Below are positions 1 to 7,940 of a DNA stretch of 14,312 nt, piece by piece. The stretch is from Oscillospiraceae bacterium. Its GTDB lineage: Bacteria > Bacillota > Clostridia > Oscillospirales > Acutalibacteraceae. A model generated the notes under the pieces. That model made no database searches and was not told where the DNA came from. It saw only the letters and a program-made list of their open reading frames with translations. The position numbers and the translations under genes were made by a program. Every line of letters begins with the position of its first letter. The first letter of the stretch is position 1. Where the stretch lies: assembly GCA_902796295.1 (NCBI GenBank), contig CADBOL010000023.1, positions 1 to 14,312 on the forward strand, in the 5' to 3' direction.

Positions 1-1259
<1,259 letters not shown>

Positions 1260-1297
1260 AACTGACATCTTCAGTTCTTTTGACTCATACACACTTC

Positions 1298-1331
1298 GGA
1301 AACCCGCAGAATCGGCGTTCTGCGGGTTTCC
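1298..1331 (+). terminator. Perfect 14-bp hairpin between gdhA and guaA; weak terminator or leader element
   Basis: The arms at 1298-1311 and 1318-1331 are perfectly complementary over 14 bp around a 6-base loop (TCGGCG). The position fits a gdhA terminator, but the 3' arm is followed by ACCTGAGAGGG with no U-run, which intrinsic termination normally needs. The downstream arm ends only 4 bases before the guaA ribosome binding site (GAGAGGG, 1336-1342). It could therefore instead be a processing or stability structure at the gdhA 3' end, or a leader structure affecting guaA. Confidence 0.6.
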
Positions 1332-1349
1332 ACCTGAGAGGGATTAATA

Positions 1350-2882
1350 ATGGAAAAGATTCTTGTGCTTGATTTCGGCGGTCAATATAACCAGCTTATC
1401 GCACGCCGTGTGCGGGAGGCCGGTGTTTATGCCGAGATTATTCCCTATAACAGAATATCCCCGTCTGAAATAAAAGAAAGAGCATACAAGGGCGTTATTT
1501 TCACCGGTGGACCAAACAGCGTTTATGATGAAGATTCGCCGCATTACTCCCCGGAGATACTTGAAGCCGGCATTCCCCTGCTCGGAATCTGCTACGGCTG
1601 TCAGCTTATCGCTCATATGGCGGGCGGCGAAATATGCAGCGCCGACGGGATCAGCGAATACGGCAAAACCGAAATCACGATGAAACAGGATTCTCTGTTT
1701 GAGGGAATCCCCGAAAAAAGCATATGCTGGATGAGTCACACGGACTATGTCAAATCTCCCCCGCCGGGTTTTGAAATCACATCGTATACACATAACTGCC
1801 CCTGCGCTTCTCTCTCCGACTCCGGCCGCAAGATATACGGCGTGCAGTTTCACCCCGAGGTGACTCACACTGAATCCGGCAAAAAAATAATCGGAAATTT
1901 CGTCTTCGGCATCTGCGGGTGTAAAGACGACTGGACCGCCGATGATTTCATATCTTCATCCGTAAAAAAATACAGTGAAGAGCTTGCCGGAAAGAAAGTG
2001 CTGTGCGCGCTCTCGGGAGGAGTGGACTCTTCTGTCGCGGCGGTGCTTCTGCACAGGGCAATCGGCAGCAATCTCATCTGTGTTTTCGTTGACCACGGTC
2101 TCCTGAGAAAAGATGAGGGAGATACGGTTGAGCGTGTGATGAAAGAAAAAATGGGGCTCAATCTCATAAGAGTCAATGCCGAAGAAAGATTCCTCGGAAA
2201 GCTCAGAGGGATCATCTCTCCCGAAGAAAAAAGGAAAGCAATCGGCGAAGAATTCATCAGAGTTTTTGAAGATGTCGCCGAAAAAATCGGAAAAGTCGAT
2301 GTGCTCGTTCAGGGAACCATTTATCCCGATGTGATTGAGAGCGGAAACGCAGACGCTGCGGTAATAAAAAAGCATCACAACGTCGGCGGACTTCCGGATG
2401 TTATAAAGTTTGACAAAATAGTCGAACCGCTCAGAAATCTCTTCAAGGATGAGGTCAGAGAAGTCGGAAGGAAGCTCGGAATACCCGAAGAGCTTGTCAG
2501 CCGTCAGCCGTTCCCGGGCCCCGGTCTCGCAATCAGGATTATAGGCGAGGTCACAAAAGAGAAACTCGATATTCTCAGAGAATCAGATTCTATATTCAGG
2601 GAGGAAATCGCCCGCGCTGGTCTTTCCGGAGAAATCAATCAGTATTTCACCGTGCTCACAAACTGCCGCACCGTCGGGGTTATGGGCGACGCGGGCACAT
2701 ACGGCTACACACTCGCCCTCAGGGCAGTAACGACAGATGATTTCATGACCGCGGATTTCGCGAGAATACCTTTCGATATACTCGCTCAGGCATCAAACCG
2801 CATCACGAATGAAGTCAGGTCAATCGGCAGAGTGGTTTATGATATCACGGCAAAACCTCCCGCCACTGTAGAGTGGGAATAA
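1350..2882 (+). CDS. guaA: GMP synthase (glutamine-hydrolysing)
   Basis: This enzyme converts XMP to GMP using ATP and glutamine-derived ammonia, the last step of de novo guanine nucleotide synthesis, in the cytoplasm. The 510-residue protein has the normal full length. Residues 1-190 form a class I glutamine amidotransferase domain with nucleophile Cys81 in GICYGCQ and the catalytic pair His168 and Glu170 in FHPEV. The ATP-pyrophosphatase domain follows, with its P-loop SGGVDSS at 222-228. The C-terminal dimerisation domain includes [18 protein letters not shown] and ends TVEWE, as is typical. The start is supported by GAGAGGG at 1336-1342, 7 bases upstream. No convincing promoter lies between the gdhA hairpin and the start, so transcription may read through from gdhA. 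A clear terminator follows 15 bp after the stop. Confidence 0.99.
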   Translation: MEKILVLDFGGQYNQLIARRVREAGVYAEIIPYNRISPSEIKERAYKGVIFTGGPNSVYDEDSPHYSPEILEAGIPLLGICYGCQLIAHMAGGEICSADGISEYGKTEITMKQDSLFEGIPEKSICWMSHTDYVKSPPPGFEITSYTHNCPCASLSDSGRKIYGVQFHPEVTHTESGKKIIGNFVFGICGCKDDWTADDFISSSVKKYSEELAGKKVLCALSGGVDSSVAAVLLHRAIGSNLICVFVDHGLLRKDEGDTVERVMKEKMGLNLIRVNAEERFLGKLRGIISPEEKRKAIGEEFIRVFEDVAEKIGKVDVLVQGTIYPDVIESGNADAAVIKKHHNVGGLPDVIKFDKIVEPLRNLFKDEVREVGRKLGIPEELVSRQPFPGPGLAIRIIGEVTKEKLDILRESDSIFREEIARAGLSGEINQYFTVLTNCRTVGVMGDAGTYGYTLALRAVTTDDFMTADFARIPFDILAQASNRITNEVRSIGRVVYDITAKPPATVEWE

Positions 2883-2897
2883 TCAAATAATAACAGG

Positions 2898-2943
2898 CTC
2901 CCGGATTCCTGCTGCGAAGCAAAATCCGGGAGTTTTATTTTTG
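2898..2943 (+). terminator. Rho-independent terminator of guaA
   Basis: The 10-bp arms CTCCCGGATT (2898-2907) and AATCCGGGAG (2923-2932) are perfectly complementary, with a 15-base loop that can pair further inside (GCTGCGAAGC). A T-rich run, TTTTATTTTTG, follows at 2933-2943. The hairpin sits 15 bp after the guaA stop, so it ends the gdhA/guaA transcription and separates it from the surface-protein unit. Confidence 0.92.
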
Positions 2944-2966
2944 CGTCTGATACGTCGTATAAAAAA

Positions 2967-2984
2967 TGTCACCTTTTTGTCACC
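2967..2984 (+). repeat. Direct repeat TGTCACC x2, one helical turn apart
   Basis: TGTCACC occurs at 2967-2973 and again at 2978-2984, start-to-start 11 bp, with the T-rich sequence TTTT between them. The second copy overlaps the -35 region of the promoter proposed for the paralogue pair. Repeats one helical turn apart on the same DNA face could be an operator for a dimeric regulator or an activator site. No regulator is visible in the window, so this reading is an inference. Confidence 0.45.
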
Positions 2985-3003
2985 CTTGCAATGTTATTAT
3001 AAT
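2977..3003 (+). promoter_or_regulatory. Candidate sigma-A promoter for the paralogue pair
   Basis: A perfect -10 box TATAAT lies at 2998-3003. TTGTCA at 2977-2982 resembles a -35 box, but the spacer is only 15 bp. TTTTTG at 2974-2979 gives an 18-bp spacer with a poorer match. The site lies just after the guaA terminator and 37-42 bp before the start codon of the next gene, where a promoter is expected. The -10 call is firmer than the -35 call. A non-ideal -35 overlapping a direct repeat fits activator dependence, but this is unproven. Confidence 0.55.
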
Positions 3004-3039
3004 GATGTAAAAAAATGATATTCCCGGAGGATATTCATT

Positions 3040-5364
3040 ATGAAAAAAATCGTGCTTGTTTTCACAGCCCTGCTGCTTGCGCTCACAATCGCAGGCTCTC
3101 TGCCCGCGCAGGTATTCGCGGACTCCGTGCCCGAATACATAAGCGAAGTAAAAATCGGTATGGGCAAAGAGGCAAAAGACGCCGAGGCGGCGCTTGCAGG
3201 GTACAAGATTCTTTCCGATGAAAAAGGCAACCCCGTTGACCTCAACCAGAATGCAGGCGGCGGTCTCGGCTCAAAAGGCGAAAAGGTCGTATATCTCGGC
3301 TATAAAACCACAACCGACCGCAGCGAAGCCGTAACCGACCTTGCTCTTATGAACATGAAGGGCGGGTATTCCGTGCAGGATTATGAGGTCCTTATGGAAA
3401 CACAGATGAAAGCGCAGATTATCCCGCTTGTTGAAAACTTCCTGGCGGCAATTGACGAATACAGAGAGAATTATCATTCCTCCAATCCGGCTAATCACGC
3501 GAGAGCGCAGTATGTGCACGATATTCTCGATAAATTCACTGACGATGACTGCGGCGGCAAAGGTCTCGGCGAGCTTCTGCTCAGCGATACAAAATATGAA
3601 ATGGGCGTAAAGGCTTATAACGCTCTTCCGGAAGCCGACAGAAAAAATCACGCTGACATCCTCACAATTCTCGCACAGGCAAACGGCAAGGCAACCCTGA
3701 TGATTGAAAACCTTATCACCAGAGCCTCCGACAGCAGCGAAGACACCTGGCTTGACCGCCTTGCGGGCGTAAACGACGCGTCGCTTGCGGATATGTTTGA
3801 TATGCTTCCCACAGACGCAGGATCGGAACTTGCAAAGATGTATGACAGTGACGCGAGAAAAATCCTGAAAATGTGGGATGCGCTCCGTGAAGACCTGGAA
3901 AACTGTTCCGAAGCTAAAAAGGCCTTGAACAACTTGGATAACGATGATTTTAAAGAGGCTTTTGAAGCGGCGGAAAACATCGGCGATAACGCAACCCTTG
4001 ATGAAGCAAAAACCGTGCTCGGCGATTTCGTTGACGCGCAGACCGATCTGTTTGATGCGGCATATGACGCGCAAACCGTTGCGATATACGAAAAGCTGTC
4101 TGAATACGAGTATGAAGACGGCACCCTGCTCGACTATTTTATGCGCCCCGCGGATGAAATATCGGAAGATATATCGGTGCTTTATCCTCTTGTTGCCTGC
4201 CTTTCCGAAGGTCAGCGTGCCGGCGTTGAGTTTGTTTCGCTTAAAGAACTTATCTGCATGGCAATAACGGATGAAGAGGGGTACAGCGGGGCGGACCTTG
4301 ACTCTCTTGAAAAAATATCAATCTACAACGGCGTTGACCGGGAAATATATCAGAAGGGCGGCGTTGCTCTTACAAGTGAGGCGCTCAGGGCAGGTGCGAT
4401 TAATGAAGCTGCAGATGACGGCGTTCTGAGCTTATGGACCGTAGCCGCTATGCTTGTCACCGGTCTTACTTTTGTTGCACTGGCAACTTCCGTATCTTAC
4501 TGGACAGAATATTCTGCAAAACTTTCAGCCCTTACAGAGCAGATTAACAATCACAGATCGCTTCTTGAAACGATATGGGGCAATAATCCGGCATATAAGG
4601 GCTTAAAAGGCGACATTCAATTCGGCGGCTGGGGCATAGAGGATGTTTTTGACGAAAGCGAACACCCCGAATGGAGAGATCCCTACAACAAAGCCACATC
4701 TGGAACCGCTATCAGCAAAAGCCTTTCAATAGGTCTCGGCGTTGCGGTAGTTATCCTGACACTTGTTACCACCTACCTTGCCTACCGTGATATGGTGAAT
4801 TTCTACAAGGTTGAATTCACTCCGATTCCGCACTATATGGTTGACGAAAAAGATATAACCGCCTTTGACGAAAACGGAAATCAAGTTGTTCTTAAGAATC
4901 AGAGCGCTTACTACAAAGCAGTTGAGTGCAACAGAACGGAAAAAGACGAAATGTATGAAAATCTCGGCACCTGTGCCGATATGAACGGCGATGTGGGCAG
5001 ACAATGGCTCGCGCTCTATGCGCAGAAGAGCGATGTTTATGCTCCGATTCTTGCGGATTCACTGCTCGTCAAAGTAAATGACGCAAACCTTCCCGCAGGC
5101 TACACAACGGGAATGCATATGTTCGGCAGTGCTTCGGCATTTAACCTTAACAGCGAACTTTACGACTGGAACAAGAAAGCCCCGCAGGTTATTGTTTATT
5201 TCAAAACCGATTCTTCGGCTAAACCCGCAGGCATTGCCGGCTCTAACTTCACGGCGGGCCACCTTGCCGTCACGGCAGTCATCGGACTTGCCGCAGGAGC
5301 ATTAATTTCGGGCCTTGCAGTGAAAAGCGCAGGTAAAAAGAACAAAAAACAGGCAGAAGCTTAA
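3040..5364 (+). CDS. Uncharacterised secreted, membrane-anchored protein, first of two paralogues (MABP-like N-terminal module)
   Basis: I do not know the function of this 774-residue protein. A signal peptide covers residues 1-27 (MKK, hydrophobic core, cleavage expected after AQVFA). Residues 29-108 form a compact module with DLNQNAGGG (67-75), YLGYKTTTD and AVTDLALM. This order resembles the MABP beta-prism pattern (GY..., DLN.GAGG, YLCYK, ITDI). That assignment is an inference. Residues 110-460 are acidic and look helical. Membrane segments are predicted at 465-488 and 560-583, with a loop of about 71 residues between them. An outer domain (584-740) carries Cys630 and Cys645, shared with the next gene. 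A last hydrophobic segment at 741-761 precedes the lysine-rich tail. By the positive-inside rule, the N-terminus and the C-terminal domain lie outside, and the loop and tail inside. GGAGG at 3026-3030 lies 9 bases before ATG. The paralogue starts 26 bp after the stop, so the two are probably co-transcribed. Confidence 0.9.
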   Translation: MKKIVLVFTALLLALTIAGSLPAQVFADSVPEYISEVKIGMGKEAKDAEAALAGYKILSDEKGNPVDLNQNAGGGLGSKGEKVVYLGYKTTTDRSEAVTDLALMNMKGGYSVQDYEVLMETQMKAQIIPLVENFLAAIDEYRENYHSSNPANHARAQYVHDILDKFTDDDCGGKGLGELLLSDTKYEMGVKAYNALPEADRKNHADILTILAQANGKATLMIENLITRASDSSEDTWLDRLAGVNDASLADMFDMLPTDAGSELAKMYDSDARKILKMWDALREDLENCSEAKKALNNLDNDDFKEAFEAAENIGDNATLDEAKTVLGDFVDAQTDLFDAAYDAQTVAIYEKLSEYEYEDGTLLDYFMRPADEISEDISVLYPLVACLSEGQRAGVEFVSLKELICMAITDEEGYSGADLDSLEKISIYNGVDREIYQKGGVALTSEALRAGAINEAADDGVLSLWTVAAMLVTGLTFVALATSVSYWTEYSAKLSALTEQINNHRSLLETIWGNNPAYKGLKGDIQFGGWGIEDVFDESEHPEWRDPYNKATSGTAISKSLSIGLGVAVVILTLVTTYLAYRDMVNFYKVEFTPIPHYMVDEKDITAFDENGNQVVLKNQSAYYKAVECNRTEKDEMYENLGTCADMNGDVGRQWLALYAQKSDVYAPILADSLLVKVNDANLPAGYTTGMHMFGSASAFNLNSELYDWNKKAPQVIVYFKTDSSAKPAGIAGSNFTAGHLAVTAVIGLAAGALISGLAVKSAGKKNKKQAEA
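3067..3164 (+). repeat. 98-bp near-identical block, copy 1 (signal peptide region of first paralogue)
   Basis: Bases 3067-3164 match 5418-5515 at 97 of 98 positions by eye, with one difference at 3084 (C against T at 5435). The stretch covers most of the signal peptide and the first mature residues of the two paralogues. The rest of the genes diverges visibly, including at silent positions. This suggests recent gene conversion or selection on the RNA or DNA itself in this segment. Confidence 0.85.
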
Positions 5365-5390
5365 AATAAAAAGGGAATTGAGGTAAATAT

Positions 5391-7748
5391 ATGAAAAGAA
5401 TGGTTTTAATTATCACCGCCCTGCTGCTTGCGCTTACAATCGCAGGCTCTCTGCCCGCGCAGGTATTCGCGGACTCCGTGCCCGAATACATAAGCGAAGT
5501 AAAAATCGGTATGGGTAAAAAGGCACCCGAAGCCGCGGCGGCCCTTGAAGGCTATAAAATTCTTACCGATGAAAACGGCAAAAGGGTTGACCTCAATCAG
5601 AATGCCGGCGGCGGTCTCGGCTCAAAAGGCGAAAAATGCATCTTCCTCGGTTACAAAACCACAACCAACCGCAGCGAAGCCATATCCGACCTTGCCCTTA
5701 TGAATATGAAGGGCGGCTATTCCGTGCAGGAGTACGAGGCCCTTATGGAAACGCAGATGAAAGCGCAGATTATCCCCTTTGTAGATAATTTCCTTGCTGC
5801 AATAAACGAATACAGGGAAAATCTCAAATCAGAGAACCCCTCAAACAGGCAGAGAGCGGAATACATAAAAGCAGTGCTCAACAAGTTTATTGACGATGAT
5901 ACAGGCAAAGGGCTCGGCGACCTGTTTGTAAATGAAACCATATACGAAATGGGCCTGAAAGCATATAACGCTCTTCCTGCGGCCGACAGGAAAAAAACAG
6001 ATCTCATCAAAGAAAACAGCAAGGCCTGTGCAAAGCTCTCCGATAATGAAAAGAAAAATCACGCCGACATTCTCACAATTCTTGCTCAGTCAAACGGCAA
6101 GGCAACTCTTATGATGGAAAATCTCATCGCAAGAGCCGCCGATACGAATGACGACACCTGGCTTGACCGTTTTGCCGGCGTAACATACGATGATTTGCTT
6201 AAATCGACAGATATGCTACCCACAGACGCCGAATCCGAAATCGCAAAGATGTTTGAAAGCGATGCAAAAAAGATTCTCAACAGCTGGGATGATTTCAGAA
6301 GCGAGCTTTTGAAATATGACGAATACAAAAAAGCCCTGGATAATTTTGACGAAAAAGCAATCAGCGATACTTATGACAGATTTGAAAAGATAAACGAAAA
6401 CACACCCGGAGACGAAGTTATTGAAGCGGCAAACGCCTACACCGCGGCTCAGGAAAAAGCCATGGAAATGATGAACGCCTCTGAAATCGTCGGTATTCAC
6501 GATGCTCTTGAAAACTATGAATACGGCGAAGGCACCCTGCTTGATTTCTTTACGCAGGACAGCGGAGAGATTTCGGAAAATATTTCCGCCGTTTATCCCC
6601 TTGTTTCCTCTCTTTCAGACGGTCAGAGAGCAGGTCTCGATTTTGTAACAATCCGCGAATATATGATTGCAGCGCTCAGCGAGCCCGAGAATTACAAGGA
6701 TACCGGCCTTGATGATATAGCGGAAAATTCCGTTTATGACGGCATTGACCGTACCATCTATGAAAAGGGCGGCGTTGCCCTCACAAGCGACGCTCTTCGC
6801 AGCGACGTCACCATCGGCGTTGACGAAGCGGAAAACACGGCTTTAAGCAAATGGACCGTTGTAATGGCTGCTGTTACCGGTGCCGCTTTCCTCGCTTTTA
6901 CGGCATCCGCGATCAGCTGGACAGAGTTTTCTTTCAGATCCGAAGCCGCCCATTTCCTGATAGCAAGAGCAAATAACCCCAAAGAAGTTGAAAATCTCTG
7001 CAAGGTTGTGTATTCAACTGACAAAGGCATTAAGCGCGTGGATAAAATTATTTATTTCGATGAAATCTATGCCACAAGAGCATCGGTTGCAAAGTGGCTT
7101 ACTCTCGGCTTCGGCGTTGCAATGGCAATCCTTGCGTTTGTTACAACCTGGCTCGCATATGAAGATATGATGAACTACTATCATGTTGATTTCACTCCGA
7201 TTCCGCACTATATGGTTGATGAAAAAGATATCACCGCCTTTGATGAAAACGGAAACAGGATTGTTCTCAAAAATCAGAGTGCTTACTATAAAGCCGTTGA
7301 GTGCAACAGGACGCAGAACGATAAATACTATAATATGCTCGGCACATGCGCTGATATGAACGGAGATGTGGGCAGACAGTGGCTCGCCCTCTACGCTCAG
7401 AAGAGCGATACATTTGCTCCGATACTTGCAAAATCACTGGTTGCAAAGGTTTATAAGAACGGTGTTCAGGCGGAAATACCCGCAGGATACACAACCGGTA
7501 TTCATATGTTCGGCTCGGGCTCGGCATTCAACCTTAACAGCGAGCTGTATGACTGGAACAAGAAAGCACAGCAGGTAATGGTTTATTTTAAGGTTGACAG
7601 CTCTTCCGCAAAAACATCCGAAGCCGCCGGCTCAACATTCAGCACGGGCACTCTCGCCCTTACGGGAGCTGCAGGCCTCGCTGCCGGAGCACTGATTTCG
7701 GGCCTCGCAGTGAAATCCGCAGGCAAAAAGAAAAAAGTGCTCGCATAA
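5391..7748 (+). CDS. Uncharacterised secreted, membrane-anchored protein, second of two paralogues (MABP-like N-terminal module)
   Basis: This 785-residue protein has the same build as the gene before it, and its function is unknown to me. It has a 27-residue signal peptide ending AQVFA, then an N-terminal module with DLNQNAGGG and FLGYKTTTN. A helical acidic region follows. Membrane segments are predicted at about 488-510 and 569-590, with an inner loop of about 58 residues. The outer domain carries Cys638 and Cys653, at the same 15-residue spacing as in the paralogue, and NGDVGRQWLALYAQKSD is identical in both. A hydrophobic segment at about 752-773 precedes the tail KKKK. Relative to the first paralogue it has about 21 extra residues (202-222) and an unrelated-looking inner loop. 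GAGG at 5380-5383 lies 7 bases before the ATG. It shares the upstream promoter with the first gene and is followed by two terminators. Confidence 0.9.
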   Translation: MKRMVLIITALLLALTIAGSLPAQVFADSVPEYISEVKIGMGKKAPEAAAALEGYKILTDENGKRVDLNQNAGGGLGSKGEKCIFLGYKTTTNRSEAISDLALMNMKGGYSVQEYEALMETQMKAQIIPFVDNFLAAINEYRENLKSENPSNRQRAEYIKAVLNKFIDDDTGKGLGDLFVNETIYEMGLKAYNALPAADRKKTDLIKENSKACAKLSDNEKKNHADILTILAQSNGKATLMMENLIARAADTNDDTWLDRFAGVTYDDLLKSTDMLPTDAESEIAKMFESDAKKILNSWDDFRSELLKYDEYKKALDNFDEKAISDTYDRFEKINENTPGDEVIEAANAYTAAQEKAMEMMNASEIVGIHDALENYEYGEGTLLDFFTQDSGEISENISAVYPLVSSLSDGQRAGLDFVTIREYMIAALSEPENYKDTGLDDIAENSVYDGIDRTIYEKGGVALTSDALRSDVTIGVDEAENTALSKWTVVMAAVTGAAFLAFTASAISWTEFSFRSEAAHFLIARANNPKEVENLCKVVYSTDKGIKRVDKIIYFDEIYATRASVAKWLTLGFGVAMAILAFVTTWLAYEDMMNYYHVDFTPIPHYMVDEKDITAFDENGNRIVLKNQSAYYKAVECNRTQNDKYYNMLGTCADMNGDVGRQWLALYAQKSDTFAPILAKSLVAKVYKNGVQAEIPAGYTTGIHMFGSGSAFNLNSELYDWNKKAQQVMVYFKVDSSSAKTSEAAGSTFSTGTLALTGAAGLAAGALISGLAVKSAGKKKKVLA
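5418..5515 (+). repeat. 98-bp near-identical block, copy 2 (signal peptide region of second paralogue)
   Basis: This is the partner of the block at 3067-3164, offset by 2351 bp and in the same codon register. The last 80 bp are identical without a mismatch. Two direct copies this close together could also support recombination that fuses or deletes one of the paralogues. Confidence 0.85.
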
Positions 7749-7756
7749 AAGAATCA

Positions 7757-7786
7757 ATACCGCCGGCTATTACCGGCGGTATTTTT
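7757..7786 (+). terminator. Rho-independent terminator 1 after the paralogue pair
   Basis: Arms ATACCGCCGG (7757-7766) and CCGGCGGTAT (7773-7782) pair perfectly around the loop CTATTA, and one more A-T pair extends the base. A run of T follows, ending at 7786. The hairpin begins 8 bp after the stop of the second paralogue. Confidence 0.92.
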
Positions 7787-7794
7787 CGGCAGTA

Positions 7795-7829
7795 AACAGC
7801 CATCCGCTTGACGGGTGGCTGTTTTTTTT
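7795..7829 (+). terminator. Rho-independent terminator 2, immediately downstream
   Basis: Arms AACAGCCATCCG (7795-7806) and CGGGTGGCTGTT (7812-7823) form a 12-bp stem with one G-T wobble and a 5-base loop. Uninterrupted T follows the stem through 7829. It lies 8 bp after the first terminator, making a tandem pair that should strongly insulate the exonuclease gene from the surface-protein transcript. Confidence 0.92.
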
Positions 7830-7891
7830 GTGAAGATCGGAAAAATCGCAAAAACCGTTTGGAAATCCGTTTTATTGGACCGAAAATGTTT

Positions 7892-7897
7892 TATAAT
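7892..7897 (+). promoter_or_regulatory. Candidate -10 box of the exonuclease/SWIM promoter
   Basis: A perfect TATAAT at 7892-7897 lies 44 bp before the exonuclease start and after the tandem terminators, where a new promoter is needed. No good -35 is present at 16-18 bp. The best stretch is the T-rich GTTTTA at 7869-7874. Confidence 0.5.
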
Positions 7898-7926
7898 ACA
7901 GTCAGAACGTAAAAGACAAAACAGAC

Positions 7927-7931
7927 GGAGG
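7927..7931 (+). promoter_or_regulatory. Ribosome binding site that sets the exonuclease start
   Basis: GGAGG at 7927-7931 lies 9 bases before ATG 7941. The same frame is open back to an ATG at 7815, but that one falls inside the second terminator hairpin and upstream of the likely promoter, so 7941 is the better start. Confidence 0.85.
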
Positions 7932-7940
7932 TTCAAAGCT

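Noticed and set aside
1260..1349. Guanine riboswitch before guaA
   Set aside because: The gap is too short once the hairpin is counted, and none of the purine aptamer core sequences is visible.
1344..1868. Open frame on the - strand inside guaA
   Set aside because: It lies opposite the highly conserved amidotransferase domain and has no domain of its own. It is a shadow of guaA.
3271..4074. Long open frame on the - strand (267 codons) inside the first paralogue
   Set aside because: It is fully antisense to a gene with a clear signal peptide, ribosome site and conserved paralogue. Its translation has no recognisable domain, and such frames arise from the codon bias of the + strand gene.
7815..7940. 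Upstream extension of the exonuclease frame to ATG 7815
   Set aside because: The extension starts inside a terminator hairpin and contains the likely -10 box. A good ribosome site supports 7941, and the DEDDh fold begins right there.
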